64,000 bases of DNA, from positions 496,001-560,000 of the forward strand of contig NZ_JPOI01000001.1 in NCBI RefSeq assembly GCF_000733845.1, written 5' to 3'. The first letter of the stretch is position 1. Each line of letters starts with the position of its first letter. Under the pieces are notes generated by a model. That model made no database searches. It had not been told where the DNA came from and worked only from the letters and a program-made list of their open reading frames with translations. The translations under genes were made by a program, and so were the position numbers. This stretch comes from Geobacillus vulcani PSS1. GTDB lineage: Bacteria > Bacillota > Bacilli > Bacillales > Anoxybacillaceae. Below, in pieces: positions 27,304 through 34,492 of this stretch.

Positions 27304-28029
27304 TTGGCATTTAAACGGATTAAAACAAAAAAAATTTACGAAGAAGTGGCGGAAGCCATTTTTGATATGATTAAAAACGGAGAGCTAAAACCTGGTGATA
27401 AACTCGATTCCGTTCAGCAACTGGCCGAGCAGTTTCAAGTCGGACGGGCCGCCATTCGCGAGGCGCTCACCGCCTTGAAAGCGATGGGACTGATCGAGCT
27501 CAAACAAGGGGAAGGAACGTATGTGCGCGAGTTTGACCCAACGTTGATGACGTTTCCTTTATCGATTGCCGTCTTAATGAACAAGGAAGATATTTGGCAT
27601 TTGCTTGAAGTGCGCAAACTGCTCGAGGCAGGCGCGGCCTCGCTCGCCGCCACCAAGCGGACAGACCGCGACCTCGATGCGATGACAGAAGCGCTTCGCC
27701 AAATGAAAGAAGGGATCGGCAGCGATGAGCTTGGCGAAAAAGCGGATTTGGCCTTCCATATGGCGATTGCGGCGGCGTCGCAAAATCCGATGCTTATGAG
27801 CATTATGAACAGCGTTTCCGGCATGATCGTCGAAACGATGCGGGAGACGCGCCGCATATGGCTGTTTTCGAAACAAACGACGACCGAAAAACTGCTTGCC
27901 GAACACCAAGCCATTTTCGAAGCCATTCGCGACCAAAATCCGGACGCCGCCCGGGCGCGCATGCTGGAGCATCTGACCAATGTCGAAAACGTGCTGCGCC
28001 GCTACATTCGCACTCAGCAACCTGACTGA
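27304..28029 (+). CDS. lutR: GntR/FadR-family regulator of lactate utilisation
   Basis: 241 residues from TTG 27304 behind GAGGTGGATCCA. N-terminal winged HTH (LDSVQQLAEQFQVGRAAIREA, ALKAMGLIELKQGEGTYV) and a C-terminal FCD ligand domain with the His/Asp/Glu metal-site residues in ADLAFHMAIAAASQN. It lies divergent from lctP and is expected to repress lctP and lutABC until lactate is present. The lutABC genes now lie 20 kb away. Confidence 0.9.
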   Translation: MAFKRIKTKKIYEEVAEAIFDMIKNGELKPGDKLDSVQQLAEQFQVGRAAIREALTALKAMGLIELKQGEGTYVREFDPTLMTFPLSIAVLMNKEDIWHLLEVRKLLEAGAASLAATKRTDRDLDAMTEALRQMKEGIGSDELGEKADLAFHMAIAAASQNPMLMSIMNSVSGMIVETMRETRRIWLFSKQTTTEKLLAEHQAIFEAIRDQNPDAARARMLEHLTNVENVLRRYIRTQQPD

Positions 28030-28040
28030 GTGCGTTTGCT

Positions 28041-28113
28041 GTGAAAATCCCGCCGGCAAGCGGTCATTTTCATCCCCCGATGGAGGGCAGATCGCTGCCC
28101 ATGGAACTTTTCC
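28041..28113. repeat. Left copy of the island-edge repeat
   Basis: About 73 bp immediately after the lutR stop, beginning GTGAAAAT and containing TCATTTTCATCCCC, TGGAGGGCAGAT and CGCTGCCCATGGAACTTT. It aligns with two tandem copies at 48280-48436 on the far side of the island. Confidence 0.75.
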
Positions 28114-28116
28114 ATG

Positions 28117-28157
28117 AAAAAAATCCTTTCTAACGTAGAGTGTTCGTTAGAAAGGAT
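28117..28157 (-). terminator. Terminator of the toxin/immunity remnant operon
   Basis: A 13-bp perfect stem (ATCCTTTCTAACG, 28123-28135, with 28145-28157). On the minus strand it is followed by a run of seven T residues. Confidence 0.85.
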
Positions 28158-28263
28158 ACCATGTCTTTGGCGATGCACAAAGACCAAAATCCTTAACTGA
28201 TGGCTATGGGCAGCTAATTGCCTTCTACTCGATTTCAAATCTTTGCTCAGAATTTTTTATTTG

Positions 28264-28620
28264 TCAAGACTCTCTTTCAGGTGTATTTTCATCAGTATCA
28301 ATTAGCCAAGGACCATCTCGATTTTCCTTAATGAGAATAAATCTTCGATAATTTTTCCCACCTAAAGTGGGGACCAAATTGGGGTCCTGTACCTTAATGT
28401 TAAGTTCCCCATAATAGACTTTGATCGCAAAATATTGTTTATAATTCGGGTCAATCGGGCCTGAGTCATTAGAGATATCAACAAGCTTAGTGATGGTAAC
28501 CTGCTTCATATTTTTAAGGTATTTACTATACTCTGGTTGTCCTTCGAATTTCAATTGGGGACCTAGAAGGTTGGTGAAAAATCGCTGTTTGCCTTGATCG
28601 ATGATGGAACGCGCGAACAT
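28264..28620 (-). CDS. Hypothetical protein, possible immunity partner of the broken toxin
   Basis: 118 residues, hydrophilic, beginning MFARSIIDQGKQRFF and ending NTPERES. It lies directly behind the toxin C-terminus in the same reading frame, separated only by the TAG stop and eight codons, and has no clear ribosome binding site. Both facts leave open that it is the severed 3' part of a larger protein. An imperfect copy of its start occurs at 34013-34140. No family recognised; base composition is more AT-rich than lutR. Confidence 0.5.
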   Translation of the reverse strand: MFARSIIDQGKQRFFTNLLGPQLKFEGQPEYSKYLKNMKQVTITKLVDISNDSGPIDPNYKQYFAIKVYYGELNIKVQDPNLVPTLGGKNYRRFILIKENRDGPWLIDTDENTPERES

Positions 28621-28644
28621 AGCAGCTGATGCAGCAAGCTTTTT

Positions 28645-29602
28645 CTACTTGAGAAACGGTTCCGGGAAGCGGTTGCGCGAGTAAATCACCGGCCTTCTAG
28701 TATTATGTGTTGTCCCCTTCTCAGCCATCTCCCTTTCGATTCGCTTCATCATATGGAAAGCGGCATCTTTGACTTCATTCCTCGTTTCATTCATCCACAC
28801 TCTAGACGTTGGACCACCCCCCACATACACTGGCTTCCATCCAACGACAGAGACGCTTTCCACGAAATCGTCCCATTGCTTCTTGAACAAACGGGCCGTT
28901 TCCGCAAACGGCGCTTTGACGACTTGCCGGTAAATCGTTTCGAAGATCGGCTTTATTTTATCATCGCACACAACATGGTTCACTTTCGAAAGGGCGGAGG
29001 CGGCGTCGATCGCCTCGCGCCCTTGATCGCCGCTTTCCCCGCCATGCCGGCCCCTTTAGCGGGAGGGAAGATTGACGCAAACAGCATTCCGCCCGCCAAC
29101 AAGCGGTCTCCTAAAGAAAGGCGCTCGCCGGTGATCGGATCGTACTCGCCAAACACGCGCTGAACGTCATACCAGCCGAGAAGCTTCAAACCGAATTCTT
29201 TCATGTTGTCGGCGAGCGTCTCGTCCGCTTGGCGCATTGCCGCCGCAGTTCGATAGAGCAGTTCTTCCGCTTCGTTGAGCTTTTCTTCATAGCGCCGCAG
29301 CCAATGAATCAATTCCTCCCGCAGCGCTTCAATGGCAGGCGTGCTGACACCGGGGAGGTCCATCGCAAGGGAAGAGGGTTCCCATGACAGCGTCGTCCGC
29401 GCCCGCTCGCAAGCGTCTTCGGCATCGGGAATGTGCTTCGCGACCACTTCTAACACATCCGGTTTCAACCGAATCATGTGATCACAACTCCCTATCATTC
29501 GACGAAGACGGGCGATTTCCCTGCTGATTCCATCGACCAATTCATCGGCCGTCGCCTCAATCCGCGTCTCGATTTGCCTTGCATCGGCATAGACTCACTC
29601 AT
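28645..29602 (-). pseudogene. Polymorphic (LXG/WXG-like) toxin, frameshifted
   Basis: The N-terminal part (from about 29602) is helical and charged: ADARQIETRIEATADELV, then SREIARLRRMIG. It leads into a pretoxin-like linker, EYDPITGERLSLGDRLLAGG, followed by PPAKGAGMAGKAA. Near 29010 the frame breaks after KGA; shifting one base restores AIDAASALSKVNHVVCDDK and a C-terminal domain ending YSRNRFPEPFLK. A second one-base shift near 29595 would be needed to link ATG 29602 to the rest. Two lesions argue for decay rather than programmed frameshifting. The target of the C-terminal domain is unknown. Confidence 0.7.
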
Positions 29603-29699
29603 ACGCTTCCCGCGCCTCCCCTCGCAGTATGGAATGTATTGATTATGGGAGTGATAAAAGCCGCGAATATAGATGTTGACATTAACTTATTAGCGATGA

Positions 29700-30620
29700 C
29701 TAGCGATCCGCAACACGATCAAAGAAAATATCTTCCAATGTCGGTTTTTCTACTCTTACTTCATATATATCAATATTTTGACGCGACAAATAATCAATCA
29801 GCTTTGGAATGTCTGACTCCCGCCAAAGATCACAGCATAAATAGTCACCCGATGTTTGCACATTGGAAATAAAATCGCCGACATCACGTTTTAACGAGTG
29901 CGCAATAGAATGATGTTCTTTTTTTATTTTTATCAACAACTGAATCGCTCGTTTATGCATCCCTCTTAACTGTTCCATCGTCCCAATTTTCGAAATGACC
30001 CCGTCTTCCATAATCGCAATCGTATCGCATATTTTTTCTACTTCAGAAAGATTATGTGATGTTAGAAAAATCGTCATATCATTAGAAGCAAGTTGCTGAA
30101 TAAGTTGCTGAATTTCGGCAGCCGATTCCGGGTCCAGACCGGAAGTCGGCTCATCGAGAAATACAACTGACGGTGTTCCTATGATCGCCTGGGCAATCCC
30201 AAGCTTCTTTTTCATTCCAAATGAGTAACTGCCGACCTTTTTCTTCTCATGCCCTTTCAATCCTACACTATCTAATATAGTCAACGCATCAACCTTTTTT
30301 AGTTTCACGTTTTTCAATTTCGCAAAAAATGTTAGATGTTCTAAAGCTGTTAAATCATAATAATAGTTTGCCGCATCAGGCATAACACCGATCATCTTCT
30401 TAATCTCGTTCATTTCCTTGTTCGTTTTCCCGCCAATCACAAAACTCCCTTCGCTAGGGAGCGTAATTCCTGTGAGCATATTAATGGTCGTTGTTTTTCC
30501 TGCGCCGTTTTTGCCTAAAAAGCCGAAAATTTCGCCCTTTTCTACATCAAAAGTAACCCCTTTAACGACATAATGATCTTTAAATTTCTTTTTTAGGTTA
30601 TGTACTTGTATCATTTTCAT
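29700..30620 (-). CDS. ABC transporter ATP-binding protein (bacteriocin self-protection/export type)
   Basis: 306 residues. Walker A GKNGAGKT at 36-43, signature SYSFGMKKKLGIAQA (SFG in place of SGG), Walker B VVFLDEPTSGLDPE and an H-loop SHNLSEVEK, then a C-terminal extension of about 90 residues as in the CcmA/NatA drug and antibiotic export group. Overlaps the permease by one base. Last gene of the leaderless peptide operon. Confidence 0.88.
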   Translation of the reverse strand: MKMIQVHNLKKKFKDHYVVKGVTFDVEKGEIFGFLGKNGAGKTTTINMLTGITLPSEGSFVIGGKTNKEMNEIKKMIGVMPDAANYYYDLTALEHLTFFAKLKNVKLKKVDALTILDSVGLKGHEKKKVGSYSFGMKKKLGIAQAIIGTPSVVFLDEPTSGLDPESAAEIQQLIQQLASNDMTIFLTSHNLSEVEKICDTIAIMEDGVISKIGTMEQLRGMHKRAIQLLIKIKKEHHSIAHSLKRDVGDFISNVQTSGDYLCCDLWRESDIPKLIDYLSRQNIDIYEVRVEKPTLEDIFFDRVADR

Positions 30621-31303
30621 TACAAATCTCTCCTTTTAAATACCGCCAAGGCGATTAGCAGCATAAGCGCCGCGAAACAAGCAGGAACAAAAGTATAATA
30701 GCTTCCTTTCATAATGTAGTAATAAGGCAACACATATTTAACAATTTTTAAAACAAATTGCTTAGATGTGATAGACCATATCCCTAACACCGGTATAGCA
30801 ATCCCTAATAAAATAGCAATGAATGTAGTATGGGATGGCTTTTTTACCACCAATGAAAGTAATATCGTCACACCGATAGCGTAGGCAAGAAAACAGATCA
30901 TTTTCAGAAAATCAAAAACAAATAGTTGTCCCGCAAACAAAGCAATGACAGTAAATGAACTTAGAACACAGACGAACCAAAACAAAAAAACCCCAAGAAA
31001 CTTTCCAATTACAATGGCATTTCTTGAAGACTTTGTAACTAAAAAACGGATTGTCTGATTTTCCACTTCCCGATTTATCACATCATGAGATAACGATAAG
31101 ACAAAGAGAGACCCAAAAAACATCACAAGTGCACGAATGCTGGAGGCATACACGGATTCACCTTGATCTTGTTGCAATAATTCTAAGTTATTGCTGAAAA
31201 ATTTAGACGAGGCAAAACTCACAATCAGAAAAAACAAAATCACAGCAATCGATTTAAAACTTTTAAATAAGCTTTTAAATTCTTTTTCAATAATGGCTCG
31301 CAT
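30620..31303 (-). CDS. ABC-2 type permease
   Basis: 227 residues with six predicted TM helices. It has the ABC-2 layout: a cytoplasmic N-terminal amphipathic stretch MRAIIEKEFKSLFKSFKS, TM1, a VINREVENQTIRFLVTKSSR coupling helix and a C-terminal helix ending FKRRDL. Pairs with the ATPase that starts at its stop codon. Likely exports or expels the 67-residue peptide. Confidence 0.85.
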   Translation of the reverse strand: MRAIIEKEFKSLFKSFKSIAVILFFLIVSFASSKFFSNNLELLQQDQGESVYASSIRALVMFFGSLFVLSLSHDVINREVENQTIRFLVTKSSRNAIVIGKFLGVFLFWFVCVLSSFTVIALFAGQLFVFDFLKMICFLAYAIGVTILLSLVVKKPSHTTFIAILLGIAIPVLGIWSITSKQFVLKIVKYVLPYYYIMKGSYYTFVPACFAALMLLIALAVFKRRDL

Positions 31304-31313
31304 GAATCATCAC

Positions 31314-31451
31314 CTACTTTGTTCTCTTTTTCGAACTAAGCGCAGAAACGAAAAGTACTGCAACAATAGCGATCAATATAAAATTGTACGGCGATTGGTT
31401 GCGATAAATAAAATAGGCAACAACGGCGGCAGCCAATAGAAGATATCTCAT
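31314..31451 (-). CDS. 45-residue membrane peptide, candidate immunity protein
   Basis: Reverse-strand ATG 31451 to TAG 31314. It starts MRYLLLAAAVVAYFIYRNQ, has a second hydrophobic stretch FILIAIVAVLFVSAL and ends in basic SSKKRTK, so it is two short helices with a cationic tail. It begins 1 bp past the stop of the 439-residue gene and ends 10 bp before the permease. Tiny cationic membrane proteins in this position usually give self-immunity in leaderless and circular bacteriocin clusters. Confidence 0.7.
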   Translation of the reverse strand: MRYLLLAAAVVAYFIYRNQSPYNFILIAIVAVLFVSALSSKKRTK

Positions 31452-31452
31452 G

Positions 31453-32772
31453 TTACTCCATTCCTTCCCTGTATATTTTGTAATACGTAAAAATACCGAA
31501 GACTACCAACGCTAAAATGCTCAGCAATGTTCCCGCGCGCAACAATATAAGCCCTACAAATAGGCTCAAAATGATATACTTTACAGAGGAAAATATTACA
31601 TATTTCTTCGTCGGAGATTTTTGTGCTTTAAAATAAAGGCTGATACTATACAAAAAAATAGATATTATCATATTGGTGAACATAAGCGAAAGATGGACTT
31701 CACAAAAAATACAGTAGACAACTAATGCAAACCAGCTAAACAAAATATTGAAACATCCTGCCACAAAATCATCGGACATTATCTTCTGCTGATTTGGTAC
31801 AGGAAAATGATCAACAATGCTGTTGGAACGGAACAATCCTAACATTCTAACCTCATAAAAAAAATAACAACTCATCATAAATACTAAGTAAAAGCTAGAA
31901 ATTTCGTCATTGGCTCCTTGTACAACATAGCTCCCCCAAGAATATACGATTGATAAAACCGTAATAGTCCAATATTTTAATAATACAGATTGATCCCTTA
32001 TATATATCTTTATGCTCGTTTTTATGATATTTTGTAACTGCGGATTAAATACTGCTATATAACTCAGTCGGGAGATAACATTGCTCAATCTCCTAATGCC
32101 TATAGGAAGATCTGGCTTCTTGACGATTAATAATTTATTAACAAAGACAGGTGCTGCCACCAATGATATAGCAACACTTAATAAGATTATAGAATCATAT
32201 AGTCTTGTTTGAGAAAAGCAAACCGCATAATAATGGAAATTAAAAAAATATGGCTTCTCATTTTCCGTGAAAAACAAAACAACCAGAAAAATTATCGGGA
32301 TTAAAAAACGCCAAAAATACCTTCTTTTAACTAAATAGGATATATACTCTATCACTTGAGACACGAATATTAGAGAAAGAATCCGAAAAAAATAAAGGGC
32401 CATAAGTAACAATGGAGTTTGAATTATAACTAGGACAATAAAATTTAAAAAATAGAATCTCATTTTATCCCGGTTAAATAGTTTGCATAATCCATTTAAG
32501 ATAACTATTTTAAATGGGTGTATAGGTGTTTTTTTTAAAAAAACAAATAATGCTTCAATACTTTCTCTTTGATTTCCGTTCATAAATATGGAAATTATGT
32601 GTAGAAGGAAAATGGCTAATGGGACTATCTTCAGTACAATATCAACTTGAAACATATGCAGCAAAACAGCCAATACTCCTCCAAAAAGAGCAGCAGTTCC
32701 CCAAGATAGCAATTTGTTAACATGCCCTTCTACTAGCTTTGTATAAATCATAAAATATTGTTTAATGAGCAT
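31453..32772 (-). CDS. Large integral membrane protein of the leaderless peptide operon
   Basis: 439 residues with about ten to twelve hydrophobic segments and no soluble domain. It resembles ABC-2-like membrane partners of antimicrobial peptide clusters in size and style rather than in motif. It follows the ATPase gene by 18 bp, so the two probably form one transporter. AT-rich codon use, unlike the core genes. Confidence 0.7.
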   Translation of the reverse strand: MLIKQYFMIYTKLVEGHVNKLLSWGTAALFGGVLAVLLHMFQVDIVLKIVPLAIFLLHIISIFMNGNQRESIEALFVFLKKTPIHPFKIVILNGLCKLFNRDKMRFYFLNFIVLVIIQTPLLLMALYFFRILSLIFVSQVIEYISYLVKRRYFWRFLIPIIFLVVLFFTENEKPYFFNFHYYAVCFSQTRLYDSIILLSVAISLVAAPVFVNKLLIVKKPDLPIGIRRLSNVISRLSYIAVFNPQLQNIIKTSIKIYIRDQSVLLKYWTITVLSIVYSWGSYVVQGANDEISSFYLVFMMSCYFFYEVRMLGLFRSNSIVDHFPVPNQQKIMSDDFVAGCFNILFSWFALVVYCIFCEVHLSLMFTNMIISIFLYSISLYFKAQKSPTKKYVIFSSVKYIILSLFVGLILLRAGTLLSILALVVFGIFTYYKIYREGME

Positions 32773-32790
32773 GTTATTCTAGACTCCCTT

Positions 32791-33459
32791 TTATAAATAA
32801 TCGTCCTCTTTAATTGTTCTATTAATGATTTGATAGCACCTATCCGATACCGCAATAGCCTCTTGGTATAAATGGCTTGTAAACAAAATAGAGTGACCCC
32901 TCTTTTTCTTCTCTAAAAATATCTCCCTAACCGCTTGGACTGACGGTGCATCCAACCCCTCAAAAATCTCGTCACAAACTAACAAAACTGGATCATATAA
33001 TAAAATACCCATAAGTACAATTTTTTTTCTTGTCCCAAAAGATAAATTTCCGATTAGTTCATCTAAGTAAAGCTTTACAGATAATTTCTCTGATAGATGT
33101 TCAATTTTTCTGCTCGTCTCTTTTTCAGATAAAGAAAAAACACCTTTTATAAATGAAAAATACTCATTAGGGGTTAAAAGCTCACAAAAAGAATAGTCAT
33201 CCGTTGGCACAAATCCACTGTGCCTTCTAATTTGGATTCTTTTCGTTATATCATATCCGTTAATCTTAACTAATCCCGATTCAAAATTTGTGTACCCTAA
33301 TATGCAATGTAAAAATAAACTTTTTCCTGTTCCGTTCTTTCCGAACAGACAGCATATTTCTCCTCTTGCGATCGCCATATTGCAATCCTTTAAAATAACT
33401 TTGTGATTTATCATCTTTGTAAAATCCCTTACATATAATACATTGGAACCCATTGACAT
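32791..33459 (-). CDS. ABC transporter ATP-binding protein, leaderless peptide operon
   Basis: 222 residues. Walker A GKNGTGKS at 40-47, an atypical signature NLSFGTRKKIVL, and Walker B VLLVCDEIFEGLD, where the usual DEP is DEI. H-loop in TSHLYQEA. Short form without C-terminal extension. First gene after the peptide gene; GAGG lies about 11 nt ahead of the ATG. Partner of the 439-residue membrane protein by position. Confidence 0.83.
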   Translation of the reverse strand: MSMGSNVLYVRDFTKMINHKVILKDCNMAIARGEICCLFGKNGTGKSLFLHCILGYTNFESGLVKINGYDITKRIQIRRHSGFVPTDDYSFCELLTPNEYFSFIKGVFSLSEKETSRKIEHLSEKLSVKLYLDELIGNLSFGTRKKIVLMGILLYDPVLLVCDEIFEGLDAPSVQAVREIFLEKKKRGHSILFTSHLYQEAIAVSDRCYQIINRTIKEDDYL

Positions 33460-33553
33460 ATAACTAAAACCTCGTTATAATTTATTTAATGAAAATAGGC
33501 TAGAACGCATCTTTTTTATTGTTAATAATGTGTTCTAGACAAATCAGCTCGAA

Positions 33554-33589
33554 TGGCTGCAAAGGGATTTAGAGGGCCCCCTTTGTAGC
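33554..33589. terminator. Hairpin between the peptide gene and its transporter genes
   Basis: GGCTGCAAAGGG pairs with CCCTTTGTAGCC. In the operon direction it lacks a T-run, so it may attenuate or protect the peptide mRNA rather than end all transcription. Next to it TATAGCCACAGGCTAC occurs twice in tandem (33602-33635). Confidence 0.55.
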
Positions 33590-33643
33590 CATTTTTATTT
33601 TTATAGCCACAGGCTACTTTATAGCCACAGGCTACCGTGCTAA

Positions 33644-33847
33644 TTAGAAACCTAATAATTTTGCGATAGCCTCAATAACAGTAGACGATAACCCTGAAAG
33701 GTAATCAATAAGCGCACTAAGACCTTGGGCAATTGCATTTACAATCGCGCTACCCGCAACAGCGATAATCGCCTTTTTGATCCAATCGCTGAGCTTAGGC
33801 CAATTTCGAATTAAATATTCGGCAATTTTTCTAATTAGAGTTGCCAT
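33644..33847 (-). CDS. Candidate leaderless bacteriocin, 67 residues
   Basis: Cysteine-free peptide beginning MATLIRKIAEYLIRNWPKLS and ending EAIAKLLGF. There is no signal peptide or double-glycine leader. The N-terminal third is cationic and amphipathic with two Trp (W16, W22); the rest is Ala/Ile/Leu-rich. Net charge is about +3. ATAGGAGGATGAAA is the ribosome binding site. Size and composition resemble the aureocin A53/lacticin Q leaderless type, though it is longer than their 51-53 residues and I see no direct alignment. Two ABC systems and a tiny membrane protein follow it. The shared 48-bp regulatory element lies upstream. Confidence 0.68.
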   Translation of the reverse strand: MATLIRKIAEYLIRNWPKLSDWIKKAIIAVAGSAIVNAIAQGLSALIDYLSGLSSTVIEAIAKLLGF

Positions 33848-33914
33848 ATTTTCATCCTCCTATCAAGGATGCGTTCTAGCCTACGTTCTACATTTTAAGA
33901 CAACTTGAAATAAC

Positions 33915-33962
33915 AAACATCCGTATTTTCCACAATTTTGATTACGGAAAATACCTATTTTT
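33915..33962 (-). promoter_or_regulatory. Shared palindromic regulatory element, copy 1
   Basis: 48 bp that differ by one base from 44057-44104. Core: GTATTTTCC (33923-33931), 14-bp spacer, GGAAAATAC (33946-33954). Everted hexamers CCACAA-N6-TTACGG resemble outward-facing ComA half-sites (TTGCGG). It lies 68 bp upstream of the leaderless peptide start; a TAAAAT -10-like box lies at 33897-33892 without a good -35, as expected for an activated promoter. Confidence 0.8.
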
Positions 33963-34012
33963 CAATCGTTTTGTCATATAAGGGAGAACTTTGAGGAACA
34001 CCCTAGGGGGCC

Positions 34013-34140
34013 GGTGATTTACTCGCGCAACCGCTTCTCAGAATCGTTTCTCAAGTAGAAAAACTGATTGCATCAGCTTCTATGTTCACGCGTTCCATCA
34101 TCGATCAAGGCAAACAACGGTTTTTCACCAACCTTCTAGA
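34013..34140 (+). pseudogene. Duplicate fragment of the toxin end and following gene start
   Basis: On the plus strand it reads GPVIYSRNRF.., then FLK and TAG, then the beginning of the 118-residue protein with extra stops. It matches the reverse complement of about 28560-28700 with scattered differences. So one toxin-tail fragment lies on each side of the peptide operon, in opposite orientation. Confidence 0.8.
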
Positions 34141-34218
34141 GGCTTATTCGTATAACGGGTAATGACAGATCATTTTATCCGCGCGTTGATTATCCAATGA
34201 AATCCATGCAGAATATAC

Positions 34219-34392
34219 CCGAGTTCGACAGTTTTGAGGTCATTTTAGGCAAACGAAAATGGCCAAAATGCTGTTATATCAAGGGTTTCGTGATGTGGAT
34301 CCTAGAAAAAAAACGCCGAATTTCATAGGCACACGATTTATTAATTTTTCCTTTTAAACATAAATTTTATACGTTTAGGCATGTACATACGA
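34219..34392 (+). mobile_element. Left remnant of an IS1634-type element (copy C)
   Basis: Begins with the terminal CCCGAGTTCGACAGT and follows the end of the intact copy B for 174 bp, through the transposase start ATGTACATACGA at 34381, where the next element interrupts it. Confidence 0.88.
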
Positions 34393-34492
34393 CTCACATT
34401 TCGCACCCTCTCGACAAAAATCGGGAGGATTTTTTTATCTTCCTGTCGAATAAAACCTTGAAACACAAGGAAAGCAAAGGAGTTTGCCCATC

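Noticed and set aside
28980..29540. 186-residue frame taken as a complete stand-alone protein
   Set aside because: It ends in a low-complexity PPPP tail caused by a frameshift; the other frame continues the toxin naturally.
33644..33847. The 67-residue peptide considered as a second circular bacteriocin
   Set aside because: No leader, no DUF95 gene in its operon and a C-terminal Gly-Phe without a convincing ligation site; leaderless fits better, although mass spectrometry would decide.
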